This document shows, piece by piece, positions 52,246 through 60,120 of a stretch of DNA of 64,000 nucleotides. Each line of letters opens with the position of its first letter. The first letter of the stretch is position 1. Under the pieces are notes generated by a model. The model ran no database searches, was not told the origin of the DNA, and worked only from the letters and a program-made list of their open reading frames with translations. The translations under genes and the position numbers were made by a program. The DNA is from Planctomycetota bacterium (GTDB taxonomy: Bacteria; Planctomycetota; JACQVV01; JASMLP01). The stretch covers positions 1-64,000 of the forward strand of contig JASMLP010000069.1 in assembly GCA_030748635.1 (NCBI GenBank), written 5' to 3'.

Positions 52246-52998
52246 GTGCAATTTGACGCCTTTGACCGTCGTATGCGTGGATTCGAGCAAGTGTCCGAAA
52301 TTCCACTTTTGCCGGAGGTCTGGGTGGTGGTACGACTCGAGGTGCGACGGTTCGAAGCGGTCCGACGCGAACTAGGTTTTCGGGAACCGTTTGACGACTC
52401 CTGGATGGAAGCTTTGATCGAGACTCTTCAGGAATTGACCGGACTGGGAATCTATCTGCGTTACGGTCATATTCAGGGCCCGGAACTTTCGGTTTTGCTC
52501 GATTCGAATGAGCGTTCATTCGGTCGCCGGGGATTGAAACTGGCGACAACTCTTGCCGGAGTGGCGAGTTCGAAACTCAGCGTTTTGTTGGGTCGGGCTA
52601 TCGGCTTTCAGGCCACACTGTCTCAGCTGCCCGATCGACTCGCTGTCGTGGATTATTTCCGGTGGCGTATGGGACTTTCCGAAAGAAACGCACTCAACAG
52701 TCTTGCGTATTGGGCGCTCCGCCGGTCGGGGCAAGATGCGGCCGGAGCGACCCTTCATCTTGACGGGATGAGCGGTCCGGAAAAACTGGAGCTTCTGACC
52801 GCTTCGGGGACTTCGTTCGAAGAGGTCTCCACCTGGAAACGCCGGGGAGTGGGCATGCATCGTTCGGTTCGGAGCCACGAAGGGACCGACCCCCGTTCCG
52901 GGTTGCCGACCGTTTCAAAGCGGATCGGATGGCGGATCGAGCGGGATCTACCCGGAGAAGCGTCTTACTCTCGGTTTTTGAGCGATCAGCTGGTCTGA
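52246..52998 (+). CDS. Thg1-like (tRNA-His guanylyltransferase family) protein with lost catalytic Asp
   Basis: The 250-residue protein follows the Thg1/TLP layout: VWVVVRLEVRRFEAV (family RxDGRxF), GFREPFDDSWMEAL, YGHIQGPELSVLL (family TQSDExS), the strand/helix with AVVDYFRWRMGLSERNALN (family NYFxWRQxDxxRNS) and WKRRGVGMHR (family KRG). The metal-binding Asp residues of this palm-fold 3'-5' polymerase are replaced: the first by Glu32, the second by Pro79. It is therefore likely an inactive or repurposed TLP. It lies 14 bases downstream of the phosphohexomutase gene and is probably co-transcribed. GTG start with AGGAG upstream. Confidence 0.8.
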   Translation: MQFDAFDRRMRGFEQVSEIPLLPEVWVVVRLEVRRFEAVRRELGFREPFDDSWMEALIETLQELTGLGIYLRYGHIQGPELSVLLDSNERSFGRRGLKLATTLAGVASSKLSVLLGRAIGFQATLSQLPDRLAVVDYFRWRMGLSERNALNSLAYWALRRSGQDAAGATLHLDGMSGPEKLELLTASGTSFEEVSTWKRRGVGMHRSVRSHEGTDPRSGLPTVSKRIGWRIERDLPGEASYSRFLSDQLV

Positions 52999-53093
52999 GC
53001 GGAATTTTCGAATGGTTTCTAGACCTTGTCGATCGGTCTGCATATTCCTGAGGCAGAAGGATTTCCCCTTTCCGCTTTTCAGGAGAATTTGCC

Positions 53094-55595
53094 ATGTATC
53101 GATTCAATCGCTTTATAGGTAGGGCTTTATGTTGTTTTTTGGGCGCCCTTGTCTTTACTTCTTATCCCTCCTTTATTCAGGCTCAACAGTCGAGATTCGC
53201 GGTTCCAGGCGGAAGCAATCCGAGTACGAAGACGGTTCAACTCGCAGGAACTTCGGTTCAGATCGACTGGGACATCTACGGAGTTCCCCATATCCAATCG
53301 GCCACAGACAAAGGGGCCTATTTTGGGGCCGGTTATGCGCATGCCGAACAGCGGTTCTTTCAGATGAATGTCTGGAAGCTCATGTATCAAGGACGCTACG
53401 CTGAATACTTCGGTCCAGGGAAGCAGAAGCAAGATGGTACCTTGGGCACCGAATATATCGATCACGACAGGAAAGCGCGTCTTCGAGGTTGGCGTCGACA
53501 CGCAGAGCGTGAGGTTCGCAATCTGGATCAGGAGACACACAGCCTTTTGAAGGCCTATGTCGATGGAGTCAACGCATATCTCCAGTCGCCACAGAGAAGT
53601 CTTCATCCCCATTTCTCGCGCTACCAGATTCCTGTTCGACCCTGGACGCTGGCGGATTCGATCGGCATCTGGAGTCGACTTGGGCGAACGTTTTCTCCTA
53701 GCGGTCTGAACGAGGCCTCCAATCTTCACCAGGTACGCTATTACCGGCAGCAAGGTCTCAGTAATGCGCAGATTCGCCGTAAAATCAAAGGGGATGTGAA
53801 GTGTGATGACTACGCGGCTATCGTCAAGCAAAGTGACGTGCCTCGTGATCTTCAGGATCGGATGTTCGATTTCGCCCGGAGGCATAACGTCAATCTGGAT
53901 GGGAGTCTCCCCAACGGGGTGGCGCCACACTTCAGTCATGCGTGGGCGGTCAGTGGACAGAAGACGACGACTGGGCGGGCCGTTCTGGTTGGCGATCCTC
54001 GCACCAAGGTCTCCGTACCTTCGCTCTGGTTCGAGTGGCACATGAAGGGAAAAACTTTCGACGTACGCGGTGTCGGTGTGCCTGGCAATCCCAACATTCT
54101 CGTGGGCTCGACGCCCTTTAATGCGTGGAGTGTCACGGCACTCGGACTCGATCAATCCGATCTGTTTCTGTTGAAGGTCGACCGGGATGGGCACCCGAAC
54201 CAGTATTGCCTGGACGGGAACTGGAGGCCTTGGAGCAAGGACGAGACCGAGTTGATCAAGGTTCGAGGACTTCCAGACCAGACGGTTCGCTATCGAGAGT
54301 GTCTCTGGGGGTCGGTTGTGACCGGGACGATTGCCCCTCCTCGCTCCTCTCTGACCACCGGAGGGTTCGAGGACGAGGAGTATGCGATGAAGGCTTTGCC
54401 GACGGCATTTCCAGAGCTGTCGACTCTTCGAGGTTTTGTGAAGATGTATCGATCCCAGAACATCCAGACTTTCGGTGCCGCCCTGGGAGACTGGGTTTAC
54501 CCCAGCGCCAACGTGGTGGTTGCGAGTACCGGGGGAGACATCGGCTACTGGGCGAATGGGGCCCTTCCCATTCGTCAGCCTCGAGCCTTTCTTGCTGGTG
54601 CGGTCGCTCAGGACGGCAGCCTCTCGTCGAACGACTGGATCGGACTTCTTCCTCACGAACTCAGGCCCTGGGTGGTGAATCCGGCGTGTGGCTACGTCAT
54701 GAGTGCCAACCATCTTCCGATCGGTTCCTGGTATCCGATTCCCACGAGTAGTCGGGATGGGGATGGAAGTCGATCTCGACGCTTACGGGAGATGTTGGAG
54801 GCGAAACCGGTTTTCACTCCGTCCGAAGTTCAGAATATGCACTTCGATACTGTGAACCCCGTGGCTCGCGATGTGATTCGACTGGGACTTTATCTTCGGG
54901 ATGTCCAGGGGTTTCGTCTTTCGCTTGAAGCTCAGAGAGCCCTGGTCTATCTGAAACCGTGGCTCCGGGCCGGCGCCAGGATGGAGGACAATACTCCCTA
55001 CACGGCTCTGGCTCGTTTTCTCCTCCAATCCCTTCGTCGGACTCACGGTCCCGATGCGCCCGCTCTGGTCGATCGACACGGTGGCGGACAGGGTGGAATG
55101 CACAATTTTCTACGGATGAAGATTGCGGACATCGAGGCCAGCCCAGCGAGAAATCTGGACGGTCTCACTGCTCGCCACATCGACTGGCGACTTCAAAAAG
55201 CCTGGATTCTCGTCCAGACTCGCGTCGGCTCGGGGCCGGCGGCGTGGAGGAACTGGATGCATGCGGAACTACTCCAGCCGCTCGATTTGTGGGGGGGTCT
55301 GGAAAATTTCGATCCGCTGGAAAGTGGTGTGATTTTTCACGACGCGCTGACGGCAACTTTTTCCGAAACGGTTCTCTCTCAGATGGGACAGTCCTATACC
55401 CAGGTGGTCGAGGTCGGACTTCGGGATGGAGCGGTCAGTGTCCTTCCCGTGGGGCAGTCCGAGGATTCGAACTCCAAACACTTCTTGTCACAGCGAGGTT
55501 TGTGGACGAATGGGGGTTTCAAATCCTCACCCACTTCGCGCCGGGGAATTCAACGTTTAGGAATTGAAAGAAGGATATATCTCCGGATGCCTTGA
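53094..55595 (+). CDS. Penicillin acylase family (Ntn-hydrolase), secreted
   Basis: An 833-residue precursor with a signal peptide (cleavage near FIQAQ). The alpha chain begins WDIYGVPHIQSATDKGAYFGAGYAHAEQRFFQ as an assembly of short motifs typical of the family (positions about 52-85). The predicted autocatalytic cleavage site precedes Ser281 in HFSHAWAVSG, the beta-chain nucleophile. The second half has GDPRTKVSVPSLW and a conserved Asn region. The family hydrolyses amides such as penicillins, acyl-homoserine lactones or glutaryl compounds; the substrate is not predictable here. AGGAG before the ATG; a strong terminator follows. Confidence 0.92.
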   Translation: MYRFNRFIGRALCCFLGALVFTSYPSFIQAQQSRFAVPGGSNPSTKTVQLAGTSVQIDWDIYGVPHIQSATDKGAYFGAGYAHAEQRFFQMNVWKLMYQGRYAEYFGPGKQKQDGTLGTEYIDHDRKARLRGWRRHAEREVRNLDQETHSLLKAYVDGVNAYLQSPQRSLHPHFSRYQIPVRPWTLADSIGIWSRLGRTFSPSGLNEASNLHQVRYYRQQGLSNAQIRRKIKGDVKCDDYAAIVKQSDVPRDLQDRMFDFARRHNVNLDGSLPNGVAPHFSHAWAVSGQKTTTGRAVLVGDPRTKVSVPSLWFEWHMKGKTFDVRGVGVPGNPNILVGSTPFNAWSVTALGLDQSDLFLLKVDRDGHPNQYCLDGNWRPWSKDETELIKVRGLPDQTVRYRECLWGSVVTGTIAPPRSSLTTGGFEDEEYAMKALPTAFPELSTLRGFVKMYRSQNIQTFGAALGDWVYPSANVVVASTGGDIGYWANGALPIRQPRAFLAGAVAQDGSLSSNDWIGLLPHELRPWVVNPACGYVMSANHLPIGSWYPIPTSSRDGDGSRSRRLREMLEAKPVFTPSEVQNMHFDTVNPVARDVIRLGLYLRDVQGFRLSLEAQRALVYLKPWLRAGARMEDNTPYTALARFLLQSLRRTHGPDAPALVDRHGGGQGGMHNFLRMKIADIEASPARNLDGLTARHIDWRLQKAWILVQTRVGSGPAAWRNWMHAELLQPLDLWGGLENFDPLESGVIFHDALTATFSETVLSQMGQSYTQVVEVGLRDGAVSVLPVGQSEDSNSKHFLSQRGLWTNGGFKSSPTSRRGIQRLGIERRIYLRMP

Positions 55596-55622
55596 ATGGA
55601 CGGCATTCCGTGTTCCTGTCGG

Positions 55623-55662
55623 GTGTCTCTCGAGGGATCCTTTCCTCGGGAGACACTTTTTT
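55623..55662 (+). terminator. Rho-independent terminator after the acylase gene
   Basis: 13-base arms (55623-55635 and 55644-55656) pair with one G.T wobble around an 8-base loop and are followed by six T's. It starts 27 bases after the stop. Confidence 0.9.
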
Positions 55663-55685
55663 GGGGCTAACTTGGTTCTGGTCGC

Positions 55686-56417
55686 TTACAGGTGAGCGAA
55701 CAGTTCGGCCATTTCCAGGGAGGCTTCTTCGTCGTTGGAAACCGATCCTCGTACCCGTTGGTGGACCAGAGATTTGAATTTTTTTCGGGTTTGGTAGAGC
55801 GCGTTTCGAACGTCATTCTTGCTGATGCCGAAGCGGGCGGCTAGCGCTTCGTAACTGTTGTCTTCATCGATGGGAGGTTCGATTTCACGCAGACGGAATA
55901 GTTCGAAATGAATTTTCTTGTCGGTGTTGGTGAGGTCGAGTTCGAGAGCGGCGAGCGCGTCGTCGAGGGTGGTGGCGGCCCAATCTTTCAGGAATAGTTC
56001 CTCGGGAGTGGGGGAAGAGGACGGAGGAACGTTTTCCGGATCGATCGAGATATGCGCGATCTGTCCACCTCGCTTTTGGGCCTGTTTTTTCCGAAATCGC
56101 ATCCGGATGAAGTTGTCCAGTGAAACCCGGACATAGGATCGAAAGCGTCCTTCGTTTGGAGACACCTTTTGAAGGAAATCTTGCTCGGTGATCTTTACAA
56201 AAAATTCTTGGGTCAGATCCTTGGCCTCTTCGTTCGTGGTACTCCACTTGCGACGGAAGTAGGCGTAGACCGGTCGCCAATACAGATTGGCCAGACGATC
56301 GATCGATTCCTGATAGCCGGTCGCATGGGGATCGCTCGCATCCCGTATGACCGTCCAACAGGTCGAGGGGAATGCGTTGCCAGAGCCCCCGATGTCGGTG
56401 TATTCGTCGCGCATCAT
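55686..56417 (-). CDS. ECF-like RNA polymerase sigma factor
   Basis: 243 residues with region 2 NLYWRPVYAYFRRKW...EEAKDLTQEFF and NEGRFRSYVRVSLDNFIRMRF, and region 4 YEALAARFGISKNDVRNALYQTRKKF. FPSTCWTVI at the N-terminus is characteristic of the kinase-associated sigma factors of Planctomycetes and Acidobacteria. No anti-sigma factor gene is adjacent. It is divergent from a large Ser/Thr kinase gene with 149 bases between starts, and such pairs are thought to be functionally linked (family knowledge). Confidence 0.93.
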   Translation of the reverse strand: MMRDEYTDIGGSGNAFPSTCWTVIRDASDPHATGYQESIDRLANLYWRPVYAYFRRKWSTTNEEAKDLTQEFFVKITEQDFLQKVSPNEGRFRSYVRVSLDNFIRMRFRKKQAQKRGGQIAHISIDPENVPPSSSPTPEELFLKDWAATTLDDALAALELDLTNTDKKIHFELFRLREIEPPIDEDNSYEALAARFGISKNDVRNALYQTRKKFKSLVHQRVRGSVSNDEEASLEMAELFAHL

Positions 56418-56431
56418 GATTCCAGGGAAAT

Positions 56432-56460
56432 AGTCTAGCGTTTTGGGTGTTGGCCCTCAA
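56432..56460 (-). promoter_or_regulatory. Sigma-70 promoter TTGAGG-N17-TAGACT for the sigma-factor gene
   Basis: -35 TTGAGG (56460-56455), spacer 17, -10 TAGACT (56437-56432), 14 bases before the ATG. The leader would be only about 8 bases. Confidence 0.5.
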
Positions 56461-56467
56461 GAATTGG

Positions 56468-56473
56468 TATGCT
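56468..56473 (+). promoter_or_regulatory. -10 box TATGCT for the kinase transcript
   Basis: TATGCT lies 8 bases downstream of the -35 of the divergent sigma-factor promoter, so the two promoters are back to back. The best -35 (TTGGGT) is at 19 bases. Confidence 0.35.
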
Positions 56474-56503
56474 GGCTTTACTCGAATCGAGAGAAGGAAA
56501 AGG

Positions 56504-56569
56504 ATGATCGAGATTCGAATGTGCCCGCTACATTCTCCTCTGATGTTCGTATCAGGACCGGGACAATGA
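56504..56569 (+). CDS. 21-codon upstream reading frame coupled to the kinase gene
   Basis: ATG 56504 has AAGGA at good distance and encodes a 21-residue peptide (MIEIRMCPLHSP...). Its TGA overlaps the kinase ATG as ATGA at 56566. It may act as a leader peptide for translational coupling. It is too short for the peptide itself to be assigned. Confidence 0.4.
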   Translation: MIEIRMCPLHSPLMFVSGPGQ

Positions 56570-59451
56570 AGGACCCTAACGACGATTTAACTCGAGTGGA
56601 TGTCGATCATCGATATCGGCGCCTTGGACGGCTCGTGGGGGATCGAGGGGAAGAAGAGATCGGTCTGATCGTGGACGATCGGTATCGGATCGAGGAACGT
56701 ATCGGTCGGGGTGGAATGGGGGAGGTCTTTTGTGCGAGGGATCTGAAACTGAACCGTCAGGTGGCGGTCAAGGTCGTCACGGCGCGTGGACAGGGAAGTG
56801 ATGGGTGGCGCGCTCTGGCTGATCGGTTTCAGGGAGAGATCGAAGCTCTTTCTCAGCTCGAACATCCGGGAATTGTGCCGATACACGATTGCGGACGTTT
56901 TCCAGATGACCGCTACTATTTGACGATGCAATATGTATCGGGCGACACCTTCAGTCGCTTGATCGCACAGGGTGCGGCCTTGAGGACCTTGCTCGGTTAT
57001 GTCATCGAAATGTGCGAGATTGTTCATGTCGCACACGAGAAGAAAATTGTTCATCGCGACTTGAAGCCCGATAACGTCATGATTCGGGAGGACGGTCGGG
57101 TTGTCGTTCTGGACTGGGGAGTTGCCAAGGTCCTCGGGCGGGCCATCCCCGTCACCCCCGATTCGGAATTCGATGGGACTGAACGTACCCAGGTTGGAGA
57201 TGTGATCGGAACTCTGGCGTACATGGCTCCGGAGCAGGCCGTTGGGGATCATGGTCGTGTGGGAGTTCGCAGCGATGTGTATTCGGTCGGAGCGATTCTC
57301 TACCAGATTCTCACGGGAGTCTCTCCCTATCGATCGGCTTCCATTGAAGGGTTGCTTCAAATGGTGCAGAGAGGGGAATTGGTGCCTCCTTCCGTGAGGA
57401 CCGAAGATCGGAGGGTCGATTCCGAACTCGAGGCTCTGGTGTTGCGGGCCATGGCCTTCGATCCGTTGGATCGGTATGCCAGTGCGTTGGAATTGCGAGC
57501 CGATCTGCTGGCCTATCTGGAGGGACGCCCCCTCCGGGCGGTGGCTTATTCACCTTGGCAACTCGGTCGGAAGTGGGCGCGGAGGAATCGAGCTCTTTGC
57601 GGCGTGGCTCTGGGTCTGTGTTTCCTGGGACTTCTCCTCTGGGGCGGGAGTCGCTGGAAGGATTCTCGGGAGCGAAATCAGCGATTTGTGACCTACCTGG
57701 AAAAAGCACGTTCGCAGTACGCTTTGCTGCCGTCTTTGGTGGATCTCTTACCCCGGGAGCAGGAGGAAAATCGTCTGCGGGTGCGGTCGGAGTCGCCAGA
57801 AGTTGTGTTCCGTCGACAGGAATCGATACGTCACCTACTCCGGGTGATCGCCACGCTCGACCAGGCTTACGCGTTGCGACCGGGAGATCCGCGTGTCCGT
57901 GGGATACGTATCCGGATGGGGCTTGAACTGGGCCAATTGGCGTTGGCAGCCGGAAACGACTTGCTGGCAGAGCGGAGCTTTTCCGAGTTGAGTTTCTACG
58001 GGATGGCACCGAGCGATATCTCCCGCTGGCTGGATCGGGTTGATCGCGCCCGGACGGCGACTTTGCGATCCCGAAAGATTCGTTTGACCGAGATGTTGAA
58101 AAGTTTGCGAGAGGTGGAGGGGAATCTACACGGAGGAGTCGAAGATCTGGTTTTCGAGGCGGCGCGGTTTCAGGATGTCCAAACCGTGGAGGTTCTGGAG
58201 GCGGAAATGAATCTTCTGATTGACCGTATTCGGTCGGAAGGTTCGCAGGCACTCTGGAGTCAGTCGGAGCGAGATCGTGCCGTGTTTTGCTGTCGGGTGC
58301 TGGGGAGGATCGGGATGGTGGAGAGCGTTCCGGTGCTGGCTCGTTGGCTGGAGGCGGTTGAGGATGAGGATCTACTCTTCGAGGCGGCTCGAGCTCTGTG
58401 CTACACCCGACTTCAGGAAGCCTATCAGCCTTTGCTGAGTTTCATCTTCGGGATGGCGGTGGAGTCTGGGGACTCGAAATCGAGGGTTTTCACAAAACTT
58501 CAGCCTTGGTTGGGCTTGGTCCCCGAATCCGAGGAGAATTCCTCCCGCTCTCCCTCTCAGAGGGCGTTCGAGCGCGGAGTGTGGGCTTTGGTTCGAGGAA
58601 AATTTTCTGTGGCTATCCGCTATCTCTCCGAGCTGTCTGAGAGGGAATCTGAAGAGGCGAAAACATATTTGTGGAGAGGCATTGCCTATATGAAGTCCGG
58701 GCGGTTGGAGGAGGCAAAGGCTGATTTCAAAACCTGCCAACGTCTCGGTCCTCCTCGCGCGAGTGTGTCGAACTGGCTGGGTGTCTTATCCAATCAAAAA
58801 GGGAAATTCCGAGAGGCTCTGGCGCATTTCGAAGAGGCCTTGCGGATCGACCCCGGTCTGGCCACGGCTCATCTGAACTCCTTCATAAGTTACTCTCGGG
58901 TGGGCGACCTGAATCGGGCCCAAGAGGCGATCGATCGGGCGCTGGAAGTGCGATCCGATTTTGCGGAAGCTTGGTTCAATCGTGCCGCGTTTCGTCTAGA
59001 GCAAGGTCGGATTGAGCAGGCCCTCTTCGATCTCGGGCGAGCTCTGCTCTATCGCCCTGAAATGGAGTTGGCGCATCTCCTTCGGGCACAGATCTTTCTT
59101 CAAAGACATGAGTTGGAGGAAGCTCGTCGCTCTTGTGAAGGGGTGCTGCGCAAAAGAAAAGGCGACATCAATCATACCCGGGCTCTGGTTCTTCGGGCTC
59201 AGATCTGGTTGGCTTCCTGGCAAAAAGAACCGGCGGATGAAAAAACAGCGAAAGCTCGGACTTTGCTTGACCAGGCGATTCGGCAGCATCCCCAGTTTTC
59301 TGATTGCTATCTGTTTCGGGGACATATCCATCGTATCGAAGGCCGGTCGAAGGAGGCGACAGAAGATTATGAGAGGTGCCTCCGCCTCAATCCGAATCTT
59401 CCCGGACGCCTCGATCTCCAGCGATATATTCGGGAGCATCGGGCGAAATAA
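56566..59451 (+). CDS. Large transmembrane Ser/Thr protein kinase with TPR repeats
   Basis: From ATG 56566: 961 residues. The N-terminal kinase domain (about residues 40-325) has GRGGMGEV, VAVKVV, HRDLKPDNVM, DWG in place of DFG and APEQ; DWG occurs in active bacterial Hanks kinases. One transmembrane helix (about residues 340-362) follows, then a long helical region and six or more TPR units to the C-terminus (ALAHFEEALRIDPGLATAHL and similar). It is presumably membrane-bound with the TPRs outside the cytoplasm. Divergent from the ECF-like sigma factor, it is a likely partner in one signalling unit. Confidence 0.93.
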   Translation: MKDPNDDLTRVDVDHRYRRLGRLVGDRGEEEIGLIVDDRYRIEERIGRGGMGEVFCARDLKLNRQVAVKVVTARGQGSDGWRALADRFQGEIEALSQLEHPGIVPIHDCGRFPDDRYYLTMQYVSGDTFSRLIAQGAALRTLLGYVIEMCEIVHVAHEKKIVHRDLKPDNVMIREDGRVVVLDWGVAKVLGRAIPVTPDSEFDGTERTQVGDVIGTLAYMAPEQAVGDHGRVGVRSDVYSVGAILYQILTGVSPYRSASIEGLLQMVQRGELVPPSVRTEDRRVDSELEALVLRAMAFDPLDRYASALELRADLLAYLEGRPLRAVAYSPWQLGRKWARRNRALCGVALGLCFLGLLLWGGSRWKDSRERNQRFVTYLEKARSQYALLPSLVDLLPREQEENRLRVRSESPEVVFRRQESIRHLLRVIATLDQAYALRPGDPRVRGIRIRMGLELGQLALAAGNDLLAERSFSELSFYGMAPSDISRWLDRVDRARTATLRSRKIRLTEMLKSLREVEGNLHGGVEDLVFEAARFQDVQTVEVLEAEMNLLIDRIRSEGSQALWSQSERDRAVFCCRVLGRIGMVESVPVLARWLEAVEDEDLLFEAARALCYTRLQEAYQPLLSFIFGMAVESGDSKSRVFTKLQPWLGLVPESEENSSRSPSQRAFERGVWALVRGKFSVAIRYLSELSERESEEAKTYLWRGIAYMKSGRLEEAKADFKTCQRLGPPRASVSNWLGVLSNQKGKFREALAHFEEALRIDPGLATAHLNSFISYSRVGDLNRAQEAIDRALEVRSDFAEAWFNRAAFRLEQGRIEQALFDLGRALLYRPEMELAHLLRAQIFLQRHELEEARRSCEGVLRKRKGDINHTRALVLRAQIWLASWQKEPADEKTAKARTLLDQAIRQHPQFSDCYLFRGHIHRIEGRSKEATEDYERCLRLNPNLPGRLDLQRYIREHRAK

Positions 59452-59462
59452 GTCGACCGTGC

Positions 59463-60014
59463 TCAGTCGGTCGGGACCAGGGATCGGCTGGCTTCGGACA
59501 AGCTCGTGGCCAGTTCGACGACGCGTGCCTCGATCTCTTCGCTTACCAGGGCTCCTTCCTCGAAGGCGCTATAGGTCGCGTAGACAAATCGGGGCGCGAT
59601 CCAGGTCCGGAAATCGAGCATCAGGCTGTTGGCGATTCCGAGGATACTCATATAGCTGCGCTCGCCGCCTGCCGCGCAGAGGAATCCGACCACCTTGCCG
59701 GTGAACGCTTTTCCCGCGAGTTCGATTGCCGCTTTGGCCTGACCGCAGAGGGTGTAGTTGTAGATCGGGGTCGCGAGGACGATGCCGGACGCCCACTCGA
59801 CCGCCTCTCGGACCTCCACAGCGTGTGGGTGACCGTAGCATCCCCCCGCATCGCAAAACGGAAGTTCCCGTTCGGCCAGGTCGATCCAGCGGACCTCACA
59901 TCCGAGGCTTTCCAACTCTTTTCGGCAACGTTGGGCGAGAATCCGGCTGTGGCTCTGGGCTCGAAGGCTGGTTGAAAGGATGAGAATGGGGAGAGGGGAG
60001 GTAGATGAAGGCAC
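59463..60014 (-). CDS. NADPH-dependent FMN reductase / flavodoxin-like quinone reductase
   Basis: 183 residues of flavodoxin-like fold: ILILSTSLRAQSHSRILA (phosphate loop), ATPIYNYTLCGQAKAAIELAG (FMN isoalloxazine loop) and GKVVGFLCAAGGERSYMSIL. It reduces FMN, quinone or azo compounds with NADPH. The GTG start has GGAG followed by seven T's upstream. It lies 106 bases after the bchH-like gene in the same direction and may share its transcript. Confidence 0.9.
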   Translation of the reverse strand: MPSSTSPLPILILSTSLRAQSHSRILAQRCRKELESLGCEVRWIDLAERELPFCDAGGCYGHPHAVEVREAVEWASGIVLATPIYNYTLCGQAKAAIELAGKAFTGKVVGFLCAAGGERSYMSILGIANSLMLDFRTWIAPRFVYATYSAFEEGALVSEEIEARVVELATSLSEASRSLVPTD

Positions 60015-60049
60015 AAAAAAACTCCGCGATCCAGTGGGGGATTTTGAAG

Positions 60050-60072
60050 TTCGAGATCGTATCGTTCTCGAA
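60050..60072 (-). promoter_or_regulatory. Inverted repeat between the bchH-like and FMN-reductase genes
   Basis: TTCGAGA and TCTCGAA arms with a 9-base loop form a perfect dyad. There is no T run directly after it, so it is more likely an mRNA processing or stability hairpin, or an operator, than a terminator. Confidence 0.35.
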
Positions 60073-60120
60073 GAGAGGAGCCCAGAAAAAATCGAAGAAA
60101 ACCTTTCGGGCCGGGAGACA

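Noticed and set aside
53127-54713. A 528-codon open frame on the minus strand inside the penicillin acylase gene
   Set aside because: It is antisense to a gene with clear family motifs, its translation shows no domain, and its composition is that of a codon shadow.
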